Shown in pieces: positions 45,897 to 54,124 of a DNA stretch of 64,000 nucleotides (positions are counted from its first letter, which is position 1; every line of letters begins with the position of its first letter). The DNA comes from Alphaproteobacteria bacterium. Its GTDB lineage: Bacteria > Pseudomonadota > Alphaproteobacteria > Caulobacterales > Maricaulaceae. Under the pieces are notes generated by a model. The model did no database searches. It was not told the origin of the DNA and saw only the letters and a program-made list of their open reading frames with translations. The position numbers were made by a program, and so were the translations under genes. The stretch spans positions 186,001 through 250,000 of the forward strand of contig JANSXV010000004.1 in NCBI GenBank assembly GCA_024742735.1, in the 5' to 3' direction.

Positions 45897-47489
45897 CTAC
45901 TCCAGAACAAAGCCGACAGGACCCAGCCAGCCGCGGCCCTCCACCTGTGCGCCCGGCGCCGCATAGACGCGGTTCAGGCGGCCCAGGAAAACGTTGGCGG
46001 CGAGCGAGGCGGCCGCGAACCCTTCGCTGGGGTCCTCCAGCGCATCGGGATCGGTAGGATCGACCAGATAGGGCGTGACGATCACCACCAGCTCGGTCTC
46101 GTTGTTGGCGAAATCGCGCGAGCGGAAGAGCGAACCCAGGACGGGCAGACGCTCCACGCCGGGAACTGAATCCATGGCCTGGCGGGTCTCTTCCTTGATC
46201 AGGCCGGCGATCACCAGCGACCCGCCGGACGGCAGCTCGACCGTGGTCTCTGCGCGGTTCACTGTCAGGGCGGGGATGGACAGGCCGGGCACGGTGCCGA
46301 TGACATTGCCCTCATCATCTACGACCGCGCCTTCAGACAGGGAGATCGCCCCTTCGTTGGACAGTTCGCTCACCTCAGTGGAGATGCGCAGCGAGATCCG
46401 GCCTTCGCTCAGCACCACCGGAGTGAAGCCGAGACCCACGCCGAAAGGCTTGAATTCAATGGTCAGATTGCCGTCGCGATCGCGGCCCACGGGGACCGGA
46501 AACTCGCCGCCTGCCAGGAACTGGGCCGGCTCGCCGGAGATCGCGGTGATGTTGGGCTCCGCCAGCGTACGCACCAGGCCCACCCGCTCCAGCGCCGACA
46601 GGGTCGCCGAGAGAGAGCTCTGCAGCACGCCGTTCACCAGATTTTGCGTTCCGATCGTGCCGGACAGACCGCCCAGCGCGGCGCCGGCGACGCCGAAGCC
46701 ATTCTGGGTGCCGAAGGAGGTGCCGCTCTGATAGCGGCCGGGGCGGTAGACGTCGAAGATCGGGTTGTTGAACTCGTCGCTCAGCGGCTGGCCGAGATCA
46801 TTGGTGGCCCGGACCCGGGTGGGCGCATCGAAATCACCATAGTTCTGCTGCCCGGCCAGGTTGACGCCCAGCTGGCGCACGATGTTGCGCTCCATCTCCA
46901 CGATGCGCACGCGCAGCATGACCTGGTCGCGGCCTTCCACCGTGAGGAAGCTGATCACCTGATCGTCTTCATCGGTCCAGCGCCGGGCGATCTGCAAAGC
47001 TGCATCTGCAGCGCTCGCGGATGGCACGGTCCCGGACAGGACGATGTTGGCGTTCATGCTTTCCGCCTGAACCCGGCTGTCGGGCACGAAGCGGTTCAGC
47101 GCGTCCTGCAGCGCGGCCATGTCGCGCTCGACCCTCACGTCGAGGTCCAGAATCAGCTCGCCGTCGGCGCTGAAGAAGAAAATGTTGGTCCGGCCCACGG
47201 CCTGACCCATGAGCAGGGCCCGGCGCGGCGTGCGCACGACCGCGTCAGCGATTTCCTCGCTGGCGACGATCACTTCAGCTGCATCCACCGGCAGGTGCAC
47301 CACGGCGGCCTGGCCGAAGGGCAGATTGAGAGTCTCGCTGACCGGACCGGCGCCCGGCTCGCGAATCACCACCTGCATGGTGTTGTTGCGTTCGGTTCCG
47401 CCGCCGGCCAGCTGGGCCTGAGCCCCGGCCGCCAGCGCCGCCACGCCGGCAAGCGCACAGGCGGCGGTCTTCACAAAGCGCTGGATCAC
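45897..47489 (-). CDS. cpaC: CpaC (RcpA), outer-membrane secretin of the Flp pilus
   Basis: This secretin of 530 residues has a signal peptide (cleaved near AGAQAQ), an N-terminal pilus domain (about 35-130), a BON-like domain, and the secretin domain in the C-terminal half (VGLGFTPVV and VPGLSIPALTVNRAETTVELPSGGSLVIAGLI, quoted in short pieces). It forms the gated pore for the pilus. It overlaps cpaB by 4 bases (ATGA) and is followed by cpaD after 4 bases. Confidence 0.93.
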   Translation of the reverse strand: MIQRFVKTAACALAGVAALAAGAQAQLAGGGTERNNTMQVVIREPGAGPVSETLNLPFGQAAVVHLPVDAAEVIVASEEIADAVVRTPRRALLMGQAVGRTNIFFFSADGELILDLDVRVERDMAALQDALNRFVPDSRVQAESMNANIVLSGTVPSASAADAALQIARRWTDEDDQVISFLTVEGRDQVMLRVRIVEMERNIVRQLGVNLAGQQNYGDFDAPTRVRATNDLGQPLSDEFNNPIFDVYRPGRYQSGTSFGTQNGFGVAGAALGGLSGTIGTQNLVNGVLQSSLSATLSALERVGLVRTLAEPNITAISGEPAQFLAGGEFPVPVGRDRDGNLTIEFKPFGVGLGFTPVVLSEGRISLRISTEVSELSNEGAISLSEGAVVDDEGNVIGTVPGLSIPALTVNRAETTVELPSGGSLVIAGLIKEETRQAMDSVPGVERLPVLGSLFRSRDFANNETELVVIVTPYLVDPTDPDALEDPSEGFAAASLAANVFLGRLNRVYAAPGAQVEGRGWLGPVGFVLE

Positions 47490-48295
47490 GGAGCGCCTCC
47501 CTGCAGCGCGACGCGCCGCTCATTGCCATACCGGATGACGCGCACGACCTGATCGTCGGACGACGACGCCGACCCGCTGCGGCCGTCGGGCAGGCGCGGT
47601 CCGCCGGAGGTATCAGCCACGGACCGCAGCGCCAGCGACACATCGCCGACAGCAACGGCACGGGACACTTCCCGGGCCTGCTCCTGGGTCAGCTCCAGCG
47701 TCGCGGTCGAGCCGACAACCGCGCCGTCTTCCTCTTCGGAATAGGTCTGGTCGATGGCCAGAACCCGAACATTCTCCACAGCGATGGCCGCAGCCACGCC
47801 GCGTTCATTGTCTTCGGTCGCAATAATGTCGACCCGGTCATTGGGCAGGATGAATCCGCCCGCGCCCGAGCGCGCCGAGATCGGCACGGCCACAGCGCGC
47901 ATGCCCGGTGTCAGAACCGCAGCCATGAACCCTGCGTCGCCCGGCTGGACGAGCTTGCGGTCCAGCACCGGCTCTCCAGCCGAGAAGCTCGATCGCGCCA
48001 CGGCTCCGGCCAGGCGTTCGAGCGCATCGGGTGCGCCCTCCTGCGTGAGATAGGCGGGGATGACGGCTTCCTCCGGCCACGGGGTCCAGCGGAAGGCGGC
48101 GGCGTCCACCCGTTCGCCGGGCCCGATGTCGCGGGCGGCGACAAGCACCCGCATCTGCGGCGCAGGCGCTGGGGCCTCCACCTGCTCAACGGCCGGTTCG
48201 GCCGCAGGCGGCTGCATGGCCCCGCGCACGAAGAACGCAGCTGCGAGTGCTGCGATGCCGGCGACGGCGAGAACGATGATTCGAACAATGTTCAT
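47486..48295 (-). CDS. cpaB: CpaB (RcpC), SAF-domain pilus assembly protein
   Basis: This periplasmic protein of 269 residues is anchored by an N-terminal helix (about 5-25). It carries a SAF domain (about 50-120, VLVAARDIGPGERVD) and the Flp pilus assembly region (about 130-220, FILPNDRVDIIATEDN). The C-terminus is Ser/Arg-rich. CpaB supports secretin stability. It overlaps cpaC (ATGA). Upstream is a direct repeat TTAACGC-N6-TTAACGC, a possible regulator site. Confidence 0.9.
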   Translation of the reverse strand: MNIVRIIVLAVAGIAALAAAFFVRGAMQPPAAEPAVEQVEAPAPAPQMRVLVAARDIGPGERVDAAAFRWTPWPEEAVIPAYLTQEGAPDALERLAGAVARSSFSAGEPVLDRKLVQPGDAGFMAAVLTPGMRAVAVPISARSGAGGFILPNDRVDIIATEDNERGVAAAIAVENVRVLAIDQTYSEEEDGAVVGSTATLELTQEQAREVSRAVAVGDVSLALRSVADTSGGPRLPDGRSGSASSSDDQVVRVIRYGNERRVALQGGAP

Positions 48296-48355
48296 GGTGG
48301 TCGGTCCTGACCTGAGCCCTCTGAGGCCCGATCTGACCGGGAAAAGATCAAAGGC

Positions 48356-48375
48356 GCGTTAATGCTTGGCGTTAA
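48356..48375 (-). promoter_or_regulatory. Direct repeat TTAACGC-N6-TTAACGC upstream of cpaB
   Basis: Two perfect TTAACGC copies 13 bases apart lie 61-80 bases before the cpaB start. They recall CtrA half-sites (TTAA), but the spacing is 9 between TTAA blocks instead of 7, so binding by CtrA is uncertain. It may be a variant site or another regulator's operator. Confidence 0.35.
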
Positions 48376-48388
48376 GAAAGTTCATCCT

Positions 48389-48892
48389 TCAACCAGCAAG
48401 GGCCGCGAACAGCGCGCTTTGGGGCAGGGCCAGCAGGGCGCCGGCTGCGATCGCGACCGCGTAGGGCGCTGGCGCGCCGGGCGCGAGCGCGCTGTTCGTG
48501 ATCGTCTCGGCGCTGACCGGAAGCGCCGGCGCGACCCGGCGCAGCGCGATCAGCACCAGGGCCAGCACGCCGCCGGCCGCCGCTGCAAGCAGGATGAAAG
48601 TGAACACGTCAGGCCAGCCGAACCACAGCGCACCGGCCGCGATCAGCTTCACATCACCGCCGCCGAGCCAGCCTGGCGCCCAGAGCGCCAGGCCGAGCGC
48701 CAGGACCACGGCGAAAGTCGCAAGCGACAGCCCGGCCCCACCCCACCCCAGCCCGAGGAACGGCGCGGCGGCCGCCCAGAGGACGATCACGGCCCCCGGG
48801 ATCCAGTTCGGGATTGTGAACTTCGCCACATCGGTCCATGCGGCGATGAGCATGAGGAAAGCGAACGCGAGCAGCGCGATGTTTGCGATCAC
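48389..48892 (-). CDS. cpaA: CpaA, prepilin peptidase (A24)
   Basis: This inner-membrane aspartic peptidase of 167 residues cleaves the Flp prepilin. It lacks the N-terminal methyltransferase-like domain of PilD, as expected for the CpaA/TadV class. The first Asp is in AAWTDVAKFTIPN and the second in the GGGDVKLI motif. The start is GTG 48892 with GGAGG upstream, since the ATG at 48943 falls in a non-family extension. It follows flp after a hairpin. Confidence 0.88.
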   Translation of the reverse strand: MIANIALLAFAFLMLIAAWTDVAKFTIPNWIPGAVIVLWAAAAPFLGLGWGGAGLSLATFAVVLALGLALWAPGWLGGGDVKLIAAGALWFGWPDVFTFILLAAAAGGVLALVLIALRRVAPALPVSAETITNSALAPGAPAPYAVAIAAGALLALPQSALFAALAG

Positions 48893-48994
48893 GGGCCTAG
48901 CCCCTCCAAACTGTCGAGGCTCGCACTGTGACCCAGGCTCCATTAAGTCTTCGCAAACGTTGATCTGAACAAGACCGTGGCGCTGGAATCAAGA

Positions 48995-49020
48995 AAGCCG
49001 CCCCAAGCGGGGCGGCTTTC
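48995..49020 (-). terminator. Hairpin between flp and cpaA
   Basis: An 11-bp stem AAAGCCGCCCC/GGGGCGGCTTT with a four-base loop lies just after the flp stop. On the minus strand it is followed by CTTGATT, a weak tail. It probably acts as an attenuator or partial terminator so that flp is transcribed more than the machine genes, a common arrangement. Confidence 0.7.
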
Positions 49021-49060
49021 GAGGTGTGTCAGCGGCGCAGCGCGCCGGCTGGCGGTTGGC

Positions 49061-49240
49061 TTATTCGCCGCCGCCGCCACCCAGGCTGTCAGCGACCTGC
49101 TGGAACGTGCCTTGCAGGTTGCCGCCAAGGGTGCCGAGAACGACGATCAGGCCGACAGCGATCAGAGCCGCGATCAGGCCATACTCGATAGCCGTGGCGC
49201 CAGACTCATCCTTCAGAAAACGAGAAACCAGGTTTTTCAT
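49061..49240 (-). CDS. flp: Flp-type major pilin prepilin
   Basis: This prepilin of 59 residues has leader MKNLVSRFLKDESG and cleavage expected after Gly14, leaving ATAIEYGLIAALIAVGLIVV. The Glu19-Tyr20 pair is the Flp signature. The mature pilin is about 45 residues and ends in a Gly-rich tail. ATG 49240 is chosen, with GGAG 8 bases upstream; the GTG at 49249 gives a longer leader. It is the first gene of the minus-strand pilus operon and is separated from cpaA by a hairpin. Confidence 0.95.
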   Translation of the reverse strand: MKNLVSRFLKDESGATAIEYGLIAALIAVGLIVVLGTLGGNLQGTFQQVADSLGGGGGE

Positions 49241-49478
49241 CCCATCCACTCCATTTGCTCTTTGTTAGCTCAGGCTTGAAGTCCGTCCCGACCCGTCCTG
49301 AACATGAGCCATCAAACACGAAAGGGATTGAAGCGAGGTAAAAATCGATGGTTTATTTTATCTAAACGCTGGAAGTCTTGAATATGGTGAATGCTCGGTA
49401 AACGATTGGGCGCGTTTAGACTTCCTTCATTCGCGCGCGCGAGAGTGCGACGCATCGCATATATAAAGAGGCATCGCC

Positions 49479-49964
49479 ATGCGCGCTCTTATCGCCCTCC
49501 TCGCTCCGCTGGTCCTGGCCGTCTCGGCGCAGGCCTCCGCCCAGACCGTGACCGTGCCGGCCGATCATACCGGCCTGGTCCGCCTGCCCCAGGAGGCGGC
49601 GACCATCGTCGTGGGCAATCCTGCGATCGCGGACGCGATGCTCTATGATTCCCGCACGCTGTTCGTGTCGGGACGGGTGTTCGGCCAGACCAACCTCATA
49701 GCGCTCAACGCAGAAGGCCGGGTGATCTACGCCGCAGATGTCTCGGTCACCCTGAGCGACCGAAACCATGTTCAGGTCGTGCGCAACAATACGACCGACC
49801 TGGCCACGGCGCAGCACACTTACCTCTGCGATCCGGTCTGCCGCGCGGTTCCGGTCATCGGCGACGAACCGGGACGCTTCGATGCGCTTTCCAGCCAGCG
49901 CAACGCCGTGTCCGGCGCCGCCCAGTCCGCAGCCCGCTCGGCCAGCGATCCCGCTGCGGAATAA
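49479..49964 (+). CDS. Pilus/secretin N-domain protein, exported
   Basis: This exported protein of 161 residues has a signal peptide (cleaved near AQASA) and one domain matching the N-terminal domain of type II/III secretin-type proteins (VTVPADHTGLVRLPQEAATI, then GNPAIADAMLYDSRTLFV and GQTNLIALNAEGRVI). It has no pore domain. It therefore resembles the CpaC N-domain alone. It lies divergent from flp across about 240 bases and 60 bases before the TadE-like gene, so a role in the pilus is likely. Two cysteines (CDPVC) could pair. Confidence 0.85.
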   Translation: MRALIALLAPLVLAVSAQASAQTVTVPADHTGLVRLPQEAATIVVGNPAIADAMLYDSRTLFVSGRVFGQTNLIALNAEGRVIYAADVSVTLSDRNHVQVVRNNTTDLATAQHTYLCDPVCRAVPVIGDEPGRFDALSSQRNAVSGAAQSAARSASDPAAE

Positions 49965-50023
49965 CAGCGCGTTCACCACCTTCCTTCACCGGGCTTTAAG
50001 CGCGATCAGCTAGCATCCCTGCC

Positions 50024-50593
50024 ATGATGATCTCGCCGCCTTTCTTCTCCGAGCTTACCCGCCAGCGCGCCCGTGCGGCCGCGCGGCGGTTTGCGCGTGA
50101 CCGGAATGGCGCGGCGGCGGTCGAGTTCGCCATGGTGGCGACGCCCTTTTTCATGCTGCTGTTCGGCATTCTGGAGATTGCGCTGGTCTTCTTCGCCTCC
50201 GCCATCATCGAGGACGGCGTGGCCGAAGCCTCAAGGGACATCCGTACAGGCCAGTTCCAGAACTCGGGCCTGAATGAGGACGACTTCCGCGCGGCGATCT
50301 GCCAGCGCATCGACGTCGTCGCCGATTGCGGCCGCCTGCGGGTGGATGTCCGCACCTTCGACAATTTCTCGTCTTCCCAGTTCGGCACGCCCCGGGGCGG
50401 GAACGGCGATCTGGACGATAGCGGGTTCACGTTCGAACCTGGCGACGCCGGCGACGTGGTCGTCGTGCGCGTCTTCTATGACTGGCCGCTGCTGGGCCCG
50501 GGCTTCATCAACGGGCTGTCCAATCTGCCGGGCAATCGCCGCCTGATCTCGTCGGCGACAGCGTTCCGCAACGAACCCTTCCGGGAGGATTAG
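50024..50593 (+). CDS. TadE/TadG-like pseudopilin, first of two
   Basis: This protein of 189 residues starts with a TadE-type signature: a charged leader (RRFARDRNG) then AAAVEFAMVATPFFMLLFGIL. The Glu in the hydrophobic segment and the later SRDIRTGQ are typical of TadE family proteins, which are processed by the prepilin peptidase. The C-terminal periplasmic domain (DGVNGDLDDS-like region) varies. It lies 3 bases ahead of the second TadE/G gene and probably shares its transcript. Confidence 0.85.
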   Translation: MMISPPFFSELTRQRARAAARRFARDRNGAAAVEFAMVATPFFMLLFGILEIALVFFASAIIEDGVAEASRDIRTGQFQNSGLNEDDFRAAICQRIDVVADCGRLRVDVRTFDNFSSSQFGTPRGGNGDLDDSGFTFEPGDAGDVVVVRVFYDWPLLGPGFINGLSNLPGNRRLISSATAFRNEPFRED

Positions 50594-50599
50594 GGGGTG

Positions 50600-51139
50600 A
50601 TGAACCGTCTGGCCTCTCTCCTCAAGCGCTTCAGCCGTGATGTGCGCGGCGTGTCGGCGGTGGAGTTCGCTCTGATCGCCCCCGTCATGCTGGCGCTTTA
50701 CATGGGCGCAGCGCAGATGACGGCTGCGCTGAACGCGGACCGCAAAGTCACCGGAGCGGCCAACGCCGTCGCCGACCTCATCGCCCAGGACGATTTCGTC
50801 ACCAATGGCGAGCTCGCCGACATCTACGCGGCTGGCGACGCCATCCTGTTTCCGAATGACGCTGCAGATCTGGGTTTGCGCATCACCTCGATCCGCATGG
50901 ATGCGGATGGCGAGGTCTTCGTGGACTGGAGCGAGGGACGCGGCATGCCCGCGCGCGGGCAGGACGACGTGCCGGATCTTCCCAATGGCCTGCTGGCGCC
51001 GATGAACTCGATCATCATGGTGGAGGCCCAGTACCCGTTCAACGGGCCCCTGCCCAAGGAGTCCGGGCCGCTGGTGACGCTGGGCGACACCGCCTATCTG
51101 CGACCGCGCCGATCCGCCTGGGTGCGCCGCCAGAGCTAG
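50600..51139 (+). CDS. TadE/TadG-like pseudopilin, second of two
   Basis: This protein of 179 residues has the TadE-type segment GVSAVEFALIAPVMLALYMGAAQM after a charged leader (LKRFSRDVR), and a variable C-terminal domain (NAVADLIAQDDF, LRITSIRMDADGEV). ATG 50600 is preferred over GTG 50597; a GGAGG/GGGGG stretch precedes both. No von Willebrand domain is present, so it is a short TadG-like form. It converges with pabC. Confidence 0.85.
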   Translation: MNRLASLLKRFSRDVRGVSAVEFALIAPVMLALYMGAAQMTAALNADRKVTGAANAVADLIAQDDFVTNGELADIYAAGDAILFPNDAADLGLRITSIRMDADGEVFVDWSEGRGMPARGQDDVPDLPNGLLAPMNSIIMVEAQYPFNGPLPKESGPLVTLGDTAYLRPRRSAWVRRQS

Positions 51140-51142
51140 GCT

Positions 51143-51967
51143 TCAGGCCTGCTCGAGCATGCGCAACCGGTCGATGACCGGATGCTCGACGGCCTTCGCC
51201 ACGCCGTTCACTGCGGAGATCGCGACAACGCCCTCAACCGCATTGGTCGTGAACGCCGCCTCGGCCTTTTCCAGCGCTTCAGGTCCGGCGCACTCCTCGA
51301 TGATCTCCATGCCATCTGCGGCGGCGCTTCTGGCCAGGGCCGACCGTGTCACACCGGCGAGCGCCCCGGCCTCCAGCGCCGGCGTGAAGACCTGACCGTC
51401 GCTTATCCAGAACAGATTCGCGCAGTCGGCGCAGGCCAGAACGCCGCCCGGCCCAGTGACGACCGCCCGGTCAGCGCCCGCCGCTGCAGCCTCGCGCCGG
51501 GCGGCGATCAAATCGGCATAGCCGGCCAGTTTGAACCGCTCGCCAGGCGAGCCTGAGCGGCGCGGGCCGTCCACGGTCCGGACCGAAACCGCTGCAGGCG
51601 GCGCAGGTCGCGGCTTCAGCGTCAGGACGATGTGAGCGGGCGCATCAGCCTTCGGCGCCAGCCCGCCGCCCCCCTCGCCCGCCGTGACCGTCAGGCGCGC
51701 CACAGCATCGGTCAGGCCCAGACGGCCAGACAGCTCGGCCGCCGCCGCGGGAATCATGTCCAGCAAGCCTGGCCGATCCACGCCGAGGTAAGCCAGCCCG
51801 CCCTCAAGCCTCGTCAGATGTCCCTCCCAGCGCCGGATCCGGCCCTCGATGCAGCGCATGGTCTCAAACGCGGCATGGCCCAACAGAAAGCCGCGATCAT
51901 CAATGCCGACGACGGCGCAGGCCGGGTCCGCAATTGCGCCGTCGATCCAGGCGGCTCCGCTGCTCAC
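51143..51967 (-). CDS. pabC: Aminodeoxychorismate lyase (PabC-like, fold IV PLP enzyme)
   Basis: This PLP enzyme of 274 residues probably forms p-aminobenzoate from aminodeoxychorismate, a step in folate synthesis. It has the fold-IV start DDRGFLLGHAAFETMR and a GERFKLAGYAD segment with the Lys-containing active site. The late GALAGVTRSAL stretch is typical. A branched-chain aminotransferase role cannot be excluded from sequence alone, but its ATGA overlap with pabB decides for PabC. Confidence 0.85.
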   Translation of the reverse strand: MSSGAAWIDGAIADPACAVVGIDDRGFLLGHAAFETMRCIEGRIRRWEGHLTRLEGGLAYLGVDRPGLLDMIPAAAAELSGRLGLTDAVARLTVTAGEGGGGLAPKADAPAHIVLTLKPRPAPPAAVSVRTVDGPRRSGSPGERFKLAGYADLIAARREAAAAGADRAVVTGPGGVLACADCANLFWISDGQVFTPALEAGALAGVTRSALARSAAADGMEIIEECAGPEALEKAEAAFTTNAVEGVVAISAVNGVAKAVEHPVIDRLRMLEQA

Positions 51968-53301
51968 GGTCCCGCGGCCTTGATCAGGGCGCCGGCCTTG
52001 GCGCGGGTTTCAGCAAGCTCTTCAGCCGGGTCGGAATCGATCACGATCGCCCCGCCGGAACGGATCTCGGCGCTCCAGTCTTCGCCTTGTTTCACGCAGG
52101 CCGCGGTCCGGATCATGACGTTGAGGTCCGCCGCGCCGTCAGCCCCGATCCAGCCCAGCGCCCCGCAATAGGGCCCGCGGCTTTCACCCTCCAGCTCGGC
52201 GATGATCTCCATGGCGCGCACTTTCGGGGCGCCGGTGATGGAGCCGGGCGGAAACGCCGCCGAGATCAGATCGAACACATTGCGCCCTTCAGCGAGCTGT
52301 CCCGTCACCGTGGAGACCAGGTGGTGGACGTTGGCGAAGCTTTCGACCTTGAACAGGTCCGGCGTACGGACGGTCCCTGGCGTGCAGACCCGCGCGAGAT
52401 CATTGCGCATGAGGTCAACGATCATCAGGTTTTCGGCCCGATCCTTATCCGAGGCCGCCAGCGCTTCGCGGGCGCGCCGGTCTTCCTCCAGGTCGGCGCA
52501 ACGCGCCCGCGTGCCTTTGATGGGCCGTGTCTCGACGCGGCCGGAAGCGTCGACCGCCACGAAGCGTTCCGGCGAGTTCGTCACAACGGCGCGCTGATCA
52601 TCGATGCGCAGATAGGCCGAGAAGGCCGCCGGGCTCTGTCCGGCCAGGCGCTCGATCAGGCGGAACGGTCCGTCCCGCCCGGGCAGCTCCCCGCGGAAGG
52701 GGTGAGAGAGATTGACCTGGAAGACATCGCCAGCGCGCACATAGTCGATCGCGCGACGCGCGGCCTGCAGGTAGCGTGCATCGTCCCAGACCTGCTCGAA
52801 GCGGCCCGCCGCGGCCTCCACTGCCGTCGAACCCGCTTCAATCGCATCGGCCAGACGCCGCGCCGCCGCCGGTTCGCCTTCAACGGTGAGAGTCTGCGCG
52901 GCGTGGTCGAACACCGCAACCGCCGGATACCAGCCGACCGCAATCGCCGGCCAGGCCGCGAGGCCTTCCGGGCTTTTGGGTGTCCGCTCGAAGGCCTGAC
53001 CCAGGTCGTAGCCGAAAAGCCCTGCATAGCCGCCTGACAAGCCCGGACCGCTCGGGCTGGCGGCCTTGGCGGGCATCGCGGCCCTGAGCTTGGCGAACCC
53101 GGCGGCGGGGTCGTCCTCAATGATCGTGAAGTCGGGAAAGACGCACAGGTAAGACCGCCCGCCGCAACCTCCGTCCGCGCCGCCGAGCATGAGCAGCGCC
53201 ATGGGTTCGTCGCGCACCGCCGCCAGCGCCTCGACCGGCTCTCGCCAGGCCAGTCCCAAGCCCGCAGCGCCCGAAGCGGCTTCAAGCGGCAAGGCGGTCA
53301 A
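51964..53301 (-). CDS. pabB: Aminodeoxychorismate synthase component I (PabB)
   Basis: This chorismate-utilising enzyme of 445 residues adds ammonia to chorismate. The PIKGTRARC motif (PIKGT marks PabB, as opposed to PIAGT in TrpE) is present, followed by VDLMRNDLARVC and the metal-binding FPPGSITGAPKVRAMEII. It starts within the phosphatase stop (ATGA) and ends in the pabC start, forming a tightly coupled operon. PabA, the glutaminase, is not in the window and may be supplied by TrpG. Confidence 0.93.
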   Translation of the reverse strand: MTALPLEAASGAAGLGLAWREPVEALAAVRDEPMALLMLGGADGGCGGRSYLCVFPDFTIIEDDPAAGFAKLRAAMPAKAASPSGPGLSGGYAGLFGYDLGQAFERTPKSPEGLAAWPAIAVGWYPAVAVFDHAAQTLTVEGEPAAARRLADAIEAGSTAVEAAAGRFEQVWDDARYLQAARRAIDYVRAGDVFQVNLSHPFRGELPGRDGPFRLIERLAGQSPAAFSAYLRIDDQRAVVTNSPERFVAVDASGRVETRPIKGTRARCADLEEDRRAREALAASDKDRAENLMIVDLMRNDLARVCTPGTVRTPDLFKVESFANVHHLVSTVTGQLAEGRNVFDLISAAFPPGSITGAPKVRAMEIIAELEGESRGPYCGALGWIGADGAADLNVMIRTAACVKQGEDWSAEIRSGGAIVIDSDPAEELAETRAKAGALIKAAGP

Positions 53302-54074
53302 CCGGCGAGCAGACGCTCGCGCAGGCGCGCCAGCACCGCCTCGTCCAGTCCCAGCTCCTCACGCAGATAGGCCGATGGATCACCCATCACGTCCAGCGCC
53401 GCGTCGAGATAGTCTCCGTCCACGCCCAGGAAGGCCTTCAGCTCCGCGTCGCCGAACTCGCGGCCGTACTTGGCGCTCAGCCGTTCGCGCATGACCGCAG
53501 CGATCTTGTCGAAATCGACCGCCGTGTTGGTCATCAGGTAGTCGTCGATCACCGTGTCGTGGTCGACGCCCAGCTCCCACAGCACCAGGGCGCAGAAGAT
53601 GCCTGTACGGTCCTTGCCTGCGGCGCAGTGTACGACGAAGCCGTGATCGTCCTCGCCGTCGGCCAGCGCCTTCACGCCTTCGCGGAAGACATGCTGGTTG
53701 CCTTCGTCAAAGGGCAGACGGCGATAGGTCTGGGTCATGAACTCGCGGATCGAGTCGAAGGTCAGCTCGGCCTCGCGCAGGAACCGCAGATGAGGCGCTT
53801 CAGCCGGACCTGAATGGTCGCTCTCGATGACCCGCACGCCGTCGACGCCCGGCCAGAAGGAGGGTTCGGCCTCCCGCTCGCTGGGACGGCGCAGATCGGC
53901 GACGGTCCTGATATTCAGGTCGCCCAGCGTCTGGCGGTCCTCATCGGTGGCCCTGCTGAACTGGCCCGAACGGTAAAGCCGATCGGAGACGGTCCGGCCA
54001 TCTGCGCCCGGATAGGCGCCGAAGCGGCGGAAATTGTGAACGCCGGAGAGCGGAAAAACACGGGTGTCGGTCAT
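53298..54074 (-). CDS. Tyrosine phosphatase (dual-specificity-like)
   Basis: This 258-residue phosphatase of the bacterial Tyr/Ser family has the signature HCAAGKDRTG with Cys150, and an N-terminal VHNFRRFGAYPGADG segment typical of secreted or cytosolic IphP/LipA-like enzymes. No signal peptide is present. ATG 54074 is used, although its ribosome site is weak; the frame is open to 54311. It is the first gene of a coupled operon with pabB and pabC. The link to folate synthesis is not understood. Confidence 0.88.
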   Translation of the reverse strand: MTDTRVFPLSGVHNFRRFGAYPGADGRTVSDRLYRSGQFSRATDEDRQTLGDLNIRTVADLRRPSEREAEPSFWPGVDGVRVIESDHSGPAEAPHLRFLREAELTFDSIREFMTQTYRRLPFDEGNQHVFREGVKALADGEDDHGFVVHCAAGKDRTGIFCALVLWELGVDHDTVIDDYLMTNTAVDFDKIAAVMRERLSAKYGREFGDAELKAFLGVDGDYLDAALDVMGDPSAYLREELGLDEAVLARLRERLLAG

Positions 54075-54124
54075 GGGCGTTGACTTAAACGGCCCGCCCC
54101 GCCCCGGCAAGCAGACCTTCAAGC

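Noticed and set aside
48356-48375. CtrA box upstream of cpaB
   Set aside because: TTAA blocks are 9 bases apart rather than 7, so I list it only as a direct repeat.
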